Assembly: GCA_947650365.1 (NCBI GenBank)
Contig: OX393550.1
Location: 73,010,978-73,074,977, forward strand
DNA length: 64,000 bases
Direction: 5' to 3'
From: Chamaelirium japonicum
Taxonomy: Eukaryota > Streptophyta > Magnoliopsida > Liliales > Melanthiaceae
Made by a program: the position numbers and the translations under genes. Each line of letters begins with the position of its first letter. The stretch's first letter is position 1. This document shows, one piece after another, positions 10,931-22,248 of the stretch. The notes under the pieces were generated by a model. The model was not told the origin of the DNA. It did not search any database and saw only the letters and a program-made list of their open reading frames with translations.

Positions 10931-12300
10931 ATGAGGAGCACTACTGCTTTCTGTCCACTGCTACTTCTCATCGCCTACATGTCAGTAACGCCGGTAGTCT
11001 ACTCCGACCAGCAGCAACCTCTGAACCCCGGGGGTTTCGGCTCCTCGTCCTTCCCCAACACCGTCCCGGCCTTCCCCGTCGTCCAGGTCGAGAACCAGAC
11101 CGCCTGCAGGCTGGACCTCTCCGACGAGCTCTTCGGTGGCGTCGCCGAGGCCTGCGGCCACGGGGGCCTCGACCGGAGCCGCTGCTGCCCGGTCCTCGCG
11201 GCCTGGCTCTTCGCCGCCCACGCGCGCTCCGCCCTCGAGGTCCGCCCCCCGGCGGCGGACGCGGTGGAGGGCGCGGGCGGCGAGGGGCCCGTGATGCCGG
11301 ACGACTCGCAGCGGTGCGTGGACTCGCTGCAGACGTCGCTGGAGGGGCGGGACATCCGGCTGCCGCGGCCCAACGCCACCTGCGACGCCGTGCTCTGCTT
11401 CTGCGGCATCCGGCTCCACCAGATCGGCTCCCTCACCTGCCCCGCCGCCTTCAACGTCTCCACCGACGGACGGAACGCCACCCCGACGGCGGCGGTTCGG
11501 GACCTCGAGCGCCACTGCCGCAATGCCTCCTACGCCGGCTGCACTCGCTGCCTCCAATCCCTCGAAAAGGTCCGAACCCCTTATCTTCTCTATGTCCTAT
11601 TTTCCCATATTTCTCCCTCCCAAGTACACTACTCTTTTTTATTTACTGATTGGTCCCTCAAAATGCATTCGAGAAAAAAGGGAATAGAAATCAACAGAAA
11701 TTTGCAATATATTGTTTTTTTTTTGTAATCGCTTCCTTTGTACTTGCATTTTAATCCCTGAGTATGAAATATATGTCCTTTTCTCTAAAAAAAATATTAG
11801 GATAACGGCTTCAGATAAAATTTAATGCGTTTGGATGGGCAATAAATCCTTCATTCTTTCTTTTTTTTGTTCTCCATGCATGGGACCGAATCCGGCCGTT
11901 ATGGACTCTCATGCAATCATTTTCATGGTTGGGACTAAAATCAATGCTCGGAGCGCAGGTGAAGGGCGGCGGTGGGGACTACGGGAGCGGCGACCGCGGG
12001 CGGGCGAGCCGGATGTTCGGGAGGGACTGCCAGCTGATGGGGCTGACGTGGCTGCTGGCGAGGAACAGGACGGCGTACATCCCCACGGTGTCCGCCGTCC
12101 TGCGGGCCGTGCTCTACAGCGCCCACCCGCCGGCGGCGCCGTACAGGTGCAGCCCGGACCAGGAGAACATGCCCCTCGCCGTCGACTCCCTCCAGTTCCA
12201 GAAGATCGACTCCTCCTCGGCTGCGGCGTCTCATCCTGCCCTCGTGAATTCCATCTATACCCTCCTTGTCCTCCTGCTATCCCTTGCCCGAGGGGCGTGA
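10931..12300 (+). CDS. At4g28100-like GPI-anchored cysteine-rich protein, two exons
   Basis: Exon 1 is 10931-11569 (213 codons) and exon 2 is 11959-12300. The intron 11570-11958 begins GT after AAAAG and ends GCAG, in phase 0, giving 326 residues. The protein opens with a signal peptide (PLLLLIAYMSVT, cleavage near residue 25). A Cys-rich ectodomain follows, with CRLDLSDELFGGVAEACG (about 55-75), RCCPVLAAWLFAAHARSAL, CDAVLCFCGIRLHQIGSLTC, and in exon 2 GRDCQLMGLTWLLARNRTAY and DQENMPLAVDSLQF. Several N-glycosylation sites (NQT, NAT, NVS, NAS, NRT) are present. It ends in SIYTLLVLLLSLARGA, a GPI-attachment signal. These blocks and the length match the uncharacterised plant GPI-anchored protein At4g28100, so it should sit on the outer plasma membrane; biochemical function is unknown in the family. 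An unspliced read would stop at 11728 without the anchor. Confidence 0.93.
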
Positions 12301-13019
12301 TGGGAAAACAATTTGAAGGTGGTGCCCGTTTTGGTCCTTTCACGCAGCTGTGTAAATCTCTGTTTTTTTTTTTTTTTTGCTGGGAGGGGGGGAGGAGGCA
12401 TAATTGAATTACGTCCTATATATCTAGATCATGGCTGCTTTTTGGGATCCCTCAATATGGGCCGTCCGATGGCTTGAGTCCGGTTTGATCTTTTTGATCC
12501 TATGTTTTACTGTGAATGGTATGGGAGACGGTAAGATCACGGGGCGGTGACAGGAAGGAAACATGGCGGTGGGACCGGGACCCAGCGGGGGCGTGTCGGC
12601 GGCTGGTGCGGGGAATCCGCTCCAGTGCTACAGCAATTGGACTGACCCTTTTGTAATTAATATTAAAAAAAGGTTCTGGAAACAAATTTGTTGGCTGCAT
12701 ATGAATCATAATAAATAATTTGTATAAAAAAAAAGTAGAAATGTATAAATTACCGATTATTATAACGAATTTGTTTTTTAATAATTTTAAGTAATGGAAA
12801 CAACAGAGATTCTCTTCCTCCCACCACATGGTATGCGATCAAACCGCGGGTGAATGTCCAACTGCCCCCTGGAAAATTAAAAAAAAAAAAATAGGGGCCA
12901 CTGCAAAGTTGCCCTTCAACCCCCCCCCCCACCCAAATGAAAGGGAGTTGAAATATCACGGTAAAAAATATTAGCAATGAAGCATGATTGGATAGAATGC
13001 TCATCACAATCAAGGATGT
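12301..13019. other. 3' flank of the GPI-protein gene and AT-rich spacer
   Basis: Probably contains the 3' UTR of the gene ending at 12300. The rest is AT-rich with A- and C-runs (12880-12931). No further exon or RNA gene is recognised. Confidence 0.35.
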
Positions 13020-13590
13020 GAGGGTGAATCAAGGATGTGAGGGTGACAGCGGTTGAGATACGAGCAAATCCAACGGTAAAATCCGGTGCTTCGGTGGTGG
13101 TTTCAATAAAATCCGACAAGGGTGACAGCGGTTGAGATACGAGCAAATCCAACGGTAAAATCCGGTGACTCCGGTGGTGGTTTCAAAATCCGGTGACTCC
13201 GGTGGTGGTTTCAGTAAAATCCGACATCGGTTATGAAAAAATCCAATGAATCTGGTGGCGAGGACCGACAAACTACAGCTAAATCTAACATGATATGACA
13301 ATTTCGACAAAAATGATTGAAATGCCCTCAAAATGATTAATTTGGTTAAAATTAGTACCGAAATGAGATACAGCACGTGGCTTAGGGGTCGATGGATACC
13401 GCTGCTTTCGGTCAAAATCTTATCAAAAATAATGAAATGAACCTAGTTTCGATGGACCCCATTGGTTCTTCTGAAATTATGGTTTGCCACCAACATTTTG
13501 ACCAAAATTTTTAAAATTGGGTCGAAATCTTAAAATTTTATTAAAATAAATCAACAATAATCGAACCTTTTTCTAGGATAGATAAAATAT
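13020..13590. repeat. Decayed element related to 16825-17675, with internal tandem duplication
   Basis: The words gaaatccgaca, aatccggtg, gggtgacagcggttgagata and cgatggaccc occur in an order also seen at 16.9-17.6 kb (acatggtttcgatgggtcc, cagtcgaaatcttgtc). At 13023-13230 a unit of roughly 85-100 bp is repeated (agggtgacagcggttgagat at 13040 and 13119) and a shorter unit ccggtgactccggtggtggt is repeated at 13161 and 13189. No termini are resolved. Confidence 0.6.
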
Positions 13591-13592
13591 AC

Positions 13593-13760
13593 AAATGGGC
13601 ACTTGTCCAAGTGGCACTTCCTCTCACCCTAGCTGGAGATGTCGTTCCTTGTTCGACTCCCAGTATGGGCACCATGGAGCAAACTTTCTCGCAAGGCAGT
13701 TCCCTTGTTTGCTTTTGTTCGAATCCTGTCCATTGATATCACGTTCACGGGATCACAGAA
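13593..13760 (+). mobile_element. tRNA-related SINE-like sequence
   Basis: Contains an A-box-like tgtccaagtgg and, 45 bp on, a B-box-like gttcgactccc, the arrangement of an internal RNA polymerase III promoter in tRNA-derived SINEs. It does not fold as a full tRNA. No clear tail or target duplication was found. Confidence 0.4.
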
Positions 13761-14266
13761 TTTAATAAAAATTCCGAGTTGTGTCTAATCCTTACCCTAA
13801 CAACATCTACCACCCACTTGATGCCTTGTTAATTATATGAAAACCACTTAGAGATGGCCAAAATGGCTTCAATACACTGACTTTTTTTTTTGGGTTCCAT
13901 GAAAGGAGAGACCAGAAGGCCTTCGGGAGACGCCACTGCCCGGCACAAGCAAAGACCACCGCATCCAGGTGGAGAGACATACACGAGACCACACAACACA
14001 CACCGCACACCAGCGGACGGATACAAACCATCGCCAACAGGCGAAAGAAAGGCCAGAAGCCACCACAAACCGCACGCAGGCGAGACAATCAATACACTGA
14101 CTCAATGTGCAGACATAGCAGTTAGCATCTGTGCCTACAAGGATCATTACATTTTTACGCAACATCGGCAGTAATGAGAGGGATTAATGTACAAGGCCTA
14201 ATAACAAAATTTACAGCGAAGGGGATAATGGCGAGCGGTGAATCTCTGTAAAAACCTGTGCTGCCT

Positions 14267-15992
14267 TTAGCTGCACTCTTTCCTCCAGTCCTGAAGCAGC
14301 AAACATAATGCATTAGCTATGAAGTACCCAAACATGAATTCAGTAAACTGAAGCCAAATTAATATAGACAGAATTAAATTCCATAAAGAAAACAAAAAAG
14401 CGTTGCTAACGATCGGACTAAAACACGGCATAATCAGCAGTTACGTCAAATCAGTCAAATCACGAGTAGCGACATCAAACTCCCTTGAAAGAAACCACAC
14501 ACCTGTGACCTCTCGATGTGCAATCAAATAAATATTCAACGAGTAAACCACAAACGCAGAATATATGTAGATAACTAATTGTCAGTCAAATGTATAGCCG
14601 CATATCCTTCCTTTGTATACAAGCCTCACATGAGGGCACTATATATACTTGGCCCATTGGCCCTAATGAGAATAGATAGAATTTTCTCTCTCTCACTCAT
14701 AGTCCTAGGGTTATTGGTGATAATAACAAAGTAAAGCAAACCACACAAAGACCGTGATTTTTACTGTGCAAAAAACCCTCCAATGTGTGTGTTTGTGTGT
14801 GCGGGTGGGTGGGTGGCAACCACGTGGCACTAAGTCCAAACTATCAACTATACAATAATGAGATTACAAGTTCTTTAGATGCGACTAGAGAATCTTCATC
14901 AAGAGAAACAATTATGTCCTGGATTGCATTCACCAAACAAGGTGGATCTCCAAACAAGATTAGAATGTAAAAGGGCACTTCGCCACGACAACGTGGCCTA
15001 ATCGGATTCCAACCCAATGGCAAAATGAAGCTCAAATTCAGAATACCATCACCACAACCTCTCTCCTTGGATGGGCAAGAAATGCTACTATCACCATTTT
15101 TAATTTCCCCTTCAGGCAACATCAGCGAAGTAGATAAGAATTTGTTATCAGGATGCAGTCTAGAGATGTGTCTATGTTTCATTCCAGTAAATACTTTGCC
15201 GACATGCTTAACAGCTTTTCCTTTATTAGGATACTTATAGGTAACTATTGTAACCCCGTTTGGTAAGCTTCTGCGACGAATCACTCGGGCAACGTAGGCA
15301 AAGTTTGTAAGAACATTTTGAGCATATTTTGTGGAGGTCAGCAATTGGAACTTCGCATTAATTACTTTAAAACAAATCCGGTATTGAATTAGATCGTAGT
15401 CGAAAATTAAGTGATTAATTTTGCAAATTCACTAAAAAATGGAGAAACTTGGCAGTATGGGGGGATAGAGAGAAATTTCAAGAATGACGGAATCGTCTCG
15501 GACTCAGGATAATAGGGGCCATAGGGCAGTATTTCTACACAAGTCAGCTAAACTACACAGCCACTGAATTATCCAAAAATTTGCAAAATTAAAAAATATG
15601 CTGCTAAAAATAACATAATGGAATTTTGAATAAGTTTGCGACTAGGCATTACATCATTATGATGTGTAAAAACAAATGGAATTCTTTATTAAGAACATTA
15701 GTACACCCAATAATACTGTACCTGCCAGCTAGATAGCTCATGGCGGTTGTATTCAGCCACTTGAAGCCCAACAAGGCCAACGCCAGACAATCTTCTCTCT
15801 TGTATAAAAGAATTAATTAAGAAAAATATTATCTTAAGCAATGTAAATGGGCAGAATTGTTGCAAACAAACCTTGGTTATTTGCCTCTAGCTCCATCTGA
15901 GTTATCTGGTCAGCCTTTACTTGTTTCAGTACTGGTAGCAGTTGACAGAATTCTCTGATTTTGCTAAACTTATCTTGAATATTTGCTAATAC
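14267..15992 (-). CDS. Multi-exon gene for an unrecognised conserved-looking protein (5' part not identified)
   Basis: Four minus-strand exons with compatible phases: 15992-15872 (after TTCAG, before GTTTG), 15798-15722 (donor GGCAG/GTACAG), 15350 to about 14887, and 14290-14267 with stop TAA. The joined frame runs VLANIQDKFSKIREFCQLLP, a Gln/Lys-rich helical stretch, then RRLSGVGLVGLQVAEYNRHE, LTSTKYAQNVLTNFAYVARV, and a region around ILNLSFILPLGWNPIRPRCR and FYILILFGDPPCLVNAIQDI; the last exon would add DWRKECS. The first two introns join without shifting frame and composition is gene-like rather than repeat-like. I do not recognise the family. No start Met was found, so upstream exons are expected beyond 16.0 kb or beyond the repeats there. 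The donor of the third exon (GTAATC near 14887) is the weakest call. Confidence 0.6.
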
Positions 15993-15999
15993 CTGAAGA

Positions 16000-16824
16000 T
16001 TAATTGAAATCCAGATCAATACATGCAGTATTAAAAGTACAAAAGAAAGCTTCAAATGTGGAAAATGGAGTATTATATATATAATCCAAAGTGTAAAAGA
16101 GCAAGTAAGAAGCAGACTTTGCGCACTCCACCAGCTACATGTTGCATGCATGTCTTGCAAGTGGAATAGCCTCGAGGAATTGGACATTGCCTAAACTTCT
16201 AGTTCAGAAATCTCAGAGTACCTTAAGTTGAATTAAATGTAGCATAAATGGGGTCACTTGAGAACACACGAGCCAATGCGGTAGAGTCAAAAATCCAACA
16301 CTTCTGTGCAAACATCAGTTCTATGGATCTAGGATCCGTTAAAAGTAAAACATTAACTATGCTTACAGACTTCATTTTATAGTTTGAGTTGGTTTTTTAT
16401 GATTGGATTTCAACCTAACATCAACCCTCAATGTTTTATTTAACTTCATCGCCTTCATCTTGTCTGAGTATTTAATAGTTGTCTACGTCTTTTCCTTTCA
16501 CTCAACAATTGTTGGAGCTCTATTCCCTATATATTTATGCTTCATTTATTAGTTCTCTTGACAACATGACACCTATGTTGAGGGACACGCCTCTTGTCAA
16601 ACATCTCCATCCAATTATTCTAACAAAGAGGGAACTGATCCTGGTACAGCCTTATTCACCATATACCTCATCTCATTCCAAAGAATACGGCTCATCCCAT
16701 ACAGATGAACTCTACTAGGCACATCCCTCCTACACCACCCAGCAGCGTTCCGTTCTTCAACGTGAACGATCGGTATATGCATATCCCACAACTCAAATTC
16801 TGGCGAGAACACCAGCAGGAAAGA
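16000..16824. other. Region upstream of the 14.3-16.0 kb gene, nothing assigned
   Basis: May hold missing 5' exons of the minus-strand gene. A minus-strand ORF at 16615-16812 has mixed-codon content (PEFELWDMHIPIVHVEER) but no recognisable family. No splice chain could be followed. Confidence 0.3.
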
Positions 16825-17675
16825 TGAATGTTGAAATCGAAAAATTCGGGCAAGATCCGGAGGTTGATCCAGCGAAGTCCGACTGCAGGATCTAGCATCA
16901 GCGAGGTCTGGCGGAATGCGACGAAATCGAGCGAAGTCCAGCTGCGGGATCCGGCAGGGTGCGGTGAAATCTGGCGAGGTTCAGAGACCGGAACTAGTGA
17001 ATTCCAACGAGATCCGACGAAATCTAGCAAGGTTCGATGGCAAAAACCAGCATTTCGACGGGATTCAGTAATATCGGTGATGTCCGGTAATGAAATTCAG
17101 TAAATTCCGATGAGGTCCGACGGTGAAATCTGGTGTATCGACGGGTTCGGCAAAATCCGACGAGGTCCGATGGCAAAATTTGGCGTTTCAGGAAAATCCG
17201 ATGAGATTTTGGCGAAATTCGGCGAGATCTTAGCGAAATACGGAGAAGTGTGTGGCTGTTTCGATCAAAATCCGATCGAAACAAGATTTAAAGATCCAAA
17301 TCTTCCAAAATCAGTCAAATTCGAAATGATTGAAATGATTGATTTGACCCAAAATGGACAAATTTGATCGAAATCAGCATTGTAATGGGTGCAGCACATG
17401 GTTTCGATGGGTCCTTGCTGCTTTCAGTCGAAATCTTGTCGAAAACGACAAAATGCACTGGTTTCGGGTGAGACTCACTATTTAGTCCAAAATTCCAGTG
17501 GGCCCCAATCTTTCCAACCAAAATCCACAAAATTCGACCGAAATACCAAAATTTTGATGAAATTCTGAAATCTTAAAGATTCGGTATTTCGGACCCACTT
17601 GTTTTTTGGCTCTGGCCGAAACCGAAATATTTCATCGAAATTTCGGTATTTCGATCGAAATTTCAAACCATACTT
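16825..17675. mobile_element. Non-autonomous element built from TCCGACGA / GAAATTTCG words
   Basis: Right end caaaccatactt, reversed, reads aagtatggtttgaaatttcg, close to the reversed right end of the element at 22584-23531 (ggtatggtttaaaatatcg). The left end is a weaker match (atgaatgttgaaatcg). The first half repeats ggcgagktccg and aatccggc words and the second half tcgaaat words. No ORF and no clear target duplication. Confidence 0.6.
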
Positions 17676-18199
17676 AGGATTAGGCTCAAATTCGTATGAA
17701 CTGCAAAGAGGTCGCTCTAGCTCTAATTCTTATAGTTCTAATGCAATACAATTTTTTGAGCTTACACTATGAACTTAATGCAATAGTTTCTAAATATTCC
17801 AGTACACAAAAATACTTCAAGGGGGAAATGGAACCCATGGGCACATGTTCCACAAGACATAAAAGGTATTTAGGAAAAGGGTTCCCGTAAGATATTTAAC
17901 ATTGCTAGTAGCAAGGAATGAAGAAAACTCTAATAATTTGATAGGATTAGAATCAATAATCATTGAGCAGGTGGTTGTCAACAAAACAAAGAATAGAGTT
18001 GCACCTTTCCTAGATATAAATGTAATTCCATAATATGGTTTAGTGTGGTAGAGCAACGATGAAAGCTGTAAACATATTGGTAAAGCAATTTGGTTTCACG
18101 TCAAGGTCCACTATTAATGAAATTTTCTTACCTAGACAAATGGTGGTAAGATTTAGGCGAGAAAACTCCATTGGATCTTTATTAACTAGAAGATAGTGA
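17676..18199. other. AT-rich spacer, nothing recognised
   Basis: No ORF, RNA gene or bounded repeat was seen between two transposable elements. The sequence gtaagatatttaacattg and similar AT-rich words have no match elsewhere in the window. Confidence 0.3.
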
Positions 18200-18207
18200 G
18201 TGACAGT

Positions 18208-18815
18208 CAGGGATACACCGATACTTCAAAACAGGTGTCGTACCCGTATCGGATACTTCCCGATACTCCGATACTGCCCGATACGGCGGGATACGTATCC
18301 AATATGGCTAGGAAGTATCGGAGTTTAAAAAAACAAAAAAAAAAGATCCGATACGTTGGGGATACGGGACCGATACGCCGGGGATACGGGACCGATCGAG
18401 GGGATACGGGATCGATACGCAGGGATACGTATGGATGGTAATATAGTCCAAAATCTAAAAATCTGACCTGAACCCAACTGAAACTCGACCAGAACTTCGG
18501 ATATGAGTCTAAATTCTGTACGTAAACATTTGCTTAATGATATCATTTAAATGTTTTGTTTTTTGGATGATGCATGTGACACTAACTTTGTATTTTATAA
18601 TGGATGATGAATGTTAGCATTTTGTAATGGATGATGAATATGACGCTTGTGTAATGTTGTTAGCGTTATTTTTTGTAATTGATGAATGTGACACTTGCTT
18701 TGATTTTTTAGTTGTATTGGATGTAGATCATGTAATAATGATGAGCATGGTCATAATTAATTTTTAAACTATCCACTATTTATATTCTAGCATAAAATAT
18801 TATATTTAATTATTA

Positions 18816-18859
<44 letters not shown>

Positions 18860-18966
18860 CAAACGTATTCCTGCCGTACCGCGTATCCTAGTTTTTCAAA
18901 ATTCCACGTATCGCCGTATCCGCATCCTCGTATCCGTATCCCCGTATCTGTATCGGTGCTTCCTAG
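18208..18966. mobile_element. hAT-like element built from CGATAC words, perfect 8-bp target duplication
   Basis: Flanked by identical 8-mers gtgacagt (18200-18207 and 18967-18974). The left end is CAGGGATACACCGATAC; the right end reversed is CTAGGAAGCACCGATAC. Both ends of the interior are arrays of cgatac / gtatcg, separated by an AT-rich centre with an (AT)n microsatellite at 18820-18856 and a repeated gatgatgaatgtgac unit. No coding capacity. Confidence 0.88.
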
Positions 18967-18974
18967 GTGACAGT

Positions 18975-19374
18975 AAAGCAATAGAATTTGGTAAACTTTA
19001 AATACGGGTGACACTCAATGCTATATCGATGTATTTACAAAGATGTATGGTGGTACAAAAACAAGTGTGCATGCAACTTGTGGTATGAAAGCTCATTTCC
19101 TACGATTGTGGGTTTCCATTGACATTCGACCTTATATATGTAAATCTTCACAGATTAATGGACATGTTCACATCAGGCAATCAAGACGAATGAGATGGTG
19201 TTATTCGTAGATGATGATGAGCATCACCATCACCATCCAAGTCTCATCTCATTGACATAGATCATTTAGAGAGAACATTGATAAGAAATTTTTTGATTGG
19301 CTGTTAGCCTAACGTCAACCCTCTGAGATTGGTGCTGAAACCTAGCCAGGGCAACTTGACAAGAAAGGAGCAAG
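18975..19374. other. Spacer, nothing recognised
   Basis: Mixed-composition sequence between a hAT-like element and an LTR element. It includes a short (atc)n run at 19208-19236. No gene. Confidence 0.3.
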
Positions 19375-19379
19375 CCAAG

Positions 19380-19541
19380 TATTAGATGTAGTGTGTTAGT
19401 ATTCTATTAGTCCCACCTCGGTTGTGGTAACGTAATGGTGTGTGTTCTCTTTATATAAAGAGAGAGAACACACACATTAATGAGATAATACAAGGAGATT
19501 TTCTCCCCGATCCTATTCTCTCTCCCTCTCTCTTCGTAACA
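19380..19541 (+). repeat. Left LTR of the non-autonomous element
   Basis: Begins TATTAGATGTAGTG (TA rather than the usual TG) and ends CGTAACA. Contains tatataaag at about 19453 and two (ct)n tracts. The matching right LTR is 22067-22243. Confidence 0.93.
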
Positions 19542-19554
19542 TGGTATCAGAGCC
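19542..19554 (+). other. Primer-binding site for initiator-Met tRNA
   Basis: tggtatcagagcc directly abuts the left LTR and is the standard plant primer site complementary to the 3' end of initiator methionine tRNA. Confidence 0.92.
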
Positions 19555-21276
19555 AACCCTCTTGACCTAGGGTTTCGACGCTCTTCTCTCCGACCTCGGC
19601 CTCCTCGGTCGTCATCGACGATATCGAGGAGGCCGGGAACAATAAATTATTATTATTTTTTCTTTCTCTGATCTCGCAAGCCCGCAGCACCGCCAGTCTC
19701 GCCCTCGCGCTCGTCGGCCACGTCGAGGCCGCCCGCATGATCCTCGAGGCCGGCGACATCTGCTCCGAGTGCACCTTTGACGAAGACCGCTGCCACGCCG
19801 CTCACCCTCCACATCCGGAGGCTGCTCAAGACCTTCGAGGTCCGACCCTGCGCAGCCCATCGTCTCGCACCCGCCGCCTGGCCCTGAGCCCGTCGTCTCG
19901 CGGCCGCCGGTCTACGCGCCGAACACGACCGGTCTAGAACCTCCGCCGCGCCCGCCGGACGTTCCTCTGCTACAAGCCGAGGCCACCTGCCTTCTCTCCG
20001 CGCCAATCACCGTGGAGCCCTCGCCGGATCTGCCGCTCGCCGTCGCTGCCCTCCTTCCTAGCCGGATCCTTTGCTCGCCGGACAGCCTCCCCTGCTACAT
20101 GCTCTGCCGCGCCGTCCAGTCGTCCACCTCCAGATCCGACCACCGTCGGCTTCCTCCTGCTACTGCGCTCGTCGTTCTCCACGCCGGCCACGTGCCGGCC
20201 TCGAGCTTCAGCCGCACCCGCCGATCCCGCGCCGATCGAGTTGCCGCATGGATCGATGGAAACAGAAAAGGAGGGAGAGAGGGCTCACCGGCGGTGGGGA
20301 TCGGTTGTTCCCGGCCCGAACCTGCGCTGCACCCGCCGGCCCTGCACCGACCTCCCACCGGCCCGGCCCTGCGCCCGCCGGATCCGCCGAGCTCGCCGGA
20401 TCTGCCGCGCCCGCCGGCCCGCTTGAAGACCCCGCGCCGGCCCTTCGCCCACGCCGACCGGATCTACCGCGCCCACCGGACCCGCCGGCCCTGCGCCCGA
20501 GCCGGCCGGATCTCCGGATCTCTCGTTCACTGCCGGTTTTCCCTCTCGTCTCTCTCTCGATTTTTCTCTCTTTCCTTATCTCCTCTCTCATTCGAATCAC
20601 AGCCGTCCCTTGCCCTATCTTTTATTCCTTCACTCTCTCTATAGCTGATCAGAGCCATCCGATTTGCATCGGACGGCTCTACACCAGATCCGACCCAGTG
20701 ATCCCCTTTGAGCCCGTGACTGCGCCGTGCGGTCATGTTCTCTCTATATAAATGATCACAGCCATCCATCCTGCATCGGACGGCTGTGCTTTGCGACTTG
20801 CTGCATCCGACCCGACACGACCCTCTGCACCCGATCCGACCCTTTTTCACCTGGCCCTTTGCGCCGCTCGGATCCTGTGCTCATAGCATCTCGCCACCCG
20901 ATCCGGCCCTTCCGTATCTGGTCGGCTCTTCGCATTTTCGTCTTACGCTCTGATCTGTTGCGCTCTCTCTGTGGCCCTGCGCTCGAGCTGCTGCTCCTCC
21001 TTCGGCTCCAGCCCGCACCTATTGGTCTTGCTGGCTGCCGGAGCCCTAAGCCGTTTGATCCGGCCGCCTTGGCGTCCCTGCGCCCTACACGGCACCCCGG
21101 GGAACTCCAGTTTGTCCCCGATGTAGATCCACCCGCTACGCCTTGAACTTTGTCAGCCCGCCTTGCATTCTATGCGCTTGCGCTTTGTCGATTCGTCTGC
21201 CCCATCGCCTCGCTCTGTGCCCTTGCGCCTTGGTATTTTTGCGCACTGCGCCCTACCGATCCGCCTTGCACCCTTA

Positions 21277-21590
21277 GATCCTCTCTAGTTCCGGTCACAC
21301 TTGTTTTGTGCCGGTCTTTGGATCCTCTCTTGTTCCGGTCACACTTGTCTTGTGCCGGTTTCTTTTGATCCTCTCTAATTCCAGTCACACTTGTTTTGTA
21401 TCGGCTTTTGGATCTTTCTCGTTCCGGTCACACTTGTCTTGTGCCGGTTTCTTTTGATCCTCTCTAGTTCCGGTCACACTTGTTTTGTGCCGACTTTTGG
21501 ATCCTCTTTTGTTCCGGTCACACTTGTCTTGTGCCGGCTTTTGGATCCACTCTCGTTCCGGTCATTCTTGCACCGGCTTTCGGATCATCT
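21277..21590 (+). repeat. Seven tandem units of about 45 bp inside the LTR element
   Basis: Each unit starts gatcctctct, continues ttccggtcacacttgt and ends gtgccgg plus cttttg. Units alternate between two subtypes (gttttgtgccg and gtcttgtgccgg) in a regular pattern, implying duplication of a two-unit block. The last two units are shortened. Confidence 0.92.
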
Positions 21591-22057
21591 TCCTTTCCTT
21601 GGTCATGTGACCCTATCAGAGCTACGATTCTTCTCCTTCTTCTTTGTCTGTGATGATTGAGATCTTCCAAGAGGTGTCAAGTACTTGCTTTGGTCGGGTG
21701 CTTGCCTCTTATGAGGTCTCACGCGTTCACATCTTCTCTTAGTCGCTCTCTCTCCTTTCGGCCTCCTTTATTGCCGGCTTCCATCACCGTCAGCTTCCTC
21801 CGCTCCGATCCTTAGTGATAATTGCCAATTCTCCCGGTTGATCTGCTTACAGGTTGGCCGGGTTCCCCCGGTTGTCCTGCTTGCAGGTCAATCGGGTTTT
21901 CAGGACAACTTGCTTGCAGGTCGTCCTGGCACTATCTTTACTTTACAAAAAAAAAAAAAGGGTTATTTGATGTAATTTTTTCTTCTTTTTTTTTTTCTTT
22001 TCTTTCTCCTTCCTTTTATTAAGCAAACTGATGTCGGTTTATACCTTACATCAGTTT

Positions 22058-22066
22058 GACGGGGGG
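22058..22066 (+). other. Polypurine tract
   Basis: gacgggggg immediately precedes the right LTR, in the position expected for the plus-strand primer. Confidence 0.8.
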
Positions 22067-22243
22067 TATTAGATGTAGTGTGTTAGTATTCTATTAGTCC
22101 CACCTCGGTTGTGGTAACGTAATGGTGTGTGTTTTCTCTCTATATAAAAAGAGGTAGTCTTATGTAATATTATTGAGATTAATGAGATAATACAAGGAGA
22201 TTTTCTCCCCAATCCTATTCTCTCTCCCCCTCTCTTCGTAACA
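22067..22243 (+). repeat. Right LTR of the non-autonomous element
   Basis: Same start and end as the left LTR. It carries an extra gtagtcttatgtaatatt segment after the TATA-like tatataaaaa, absent from the left LTR. Confidence 0.93.
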
Positions 22244-22248
22244 CCAAG

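Larger units (their letters stand above)
19380..22243 (+). mobile_element. Complete non-autonomous LTR retrotransposon (TRIM/LARD type)
   Basis: Two LTRs (162 and 177 bp) bracket a 2.5-kb interior, flanked by identical 5-bp repeats ccaag (19375-19379, 22244-22248). A primer site complementary to initiator-Met tRNA directly follows the left LTR and a polypurine tract precedes the right one. The LTRs differ mainly by a 15-bp insertion/deletion near the TATA region. The GC-rich interior encodes no gag or pol. A short plus-strand stretch near 19680-19800 (LALALVGHVEAARMILEAGD) looks like captured coding sequence but is not identified. Replication would need proteins from another element. Confidence 0.93.

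Noticed and set aside
10982..11557. Long minus-strand ORFs (to 191 codons) opposite the GPI-anchored protein exon
   Set aside because: They are GC-rich shadows of the plus-strand gene; the plus frame has family motifs, a signal peptide and a splice-consistent second exon.
18787..19014. ORF with an Ile-Tyr repeat
   Set aside because: Translation of the (AT)n microsatellite inside a transposable element.
20012..20751. Overlapping Pro/Arg-rich ORFs of 210-226 codons
   Set aside because: They lie inside the non-autonomous LTR element, in two competing frames and both strands, with low-complexity content and no family features.
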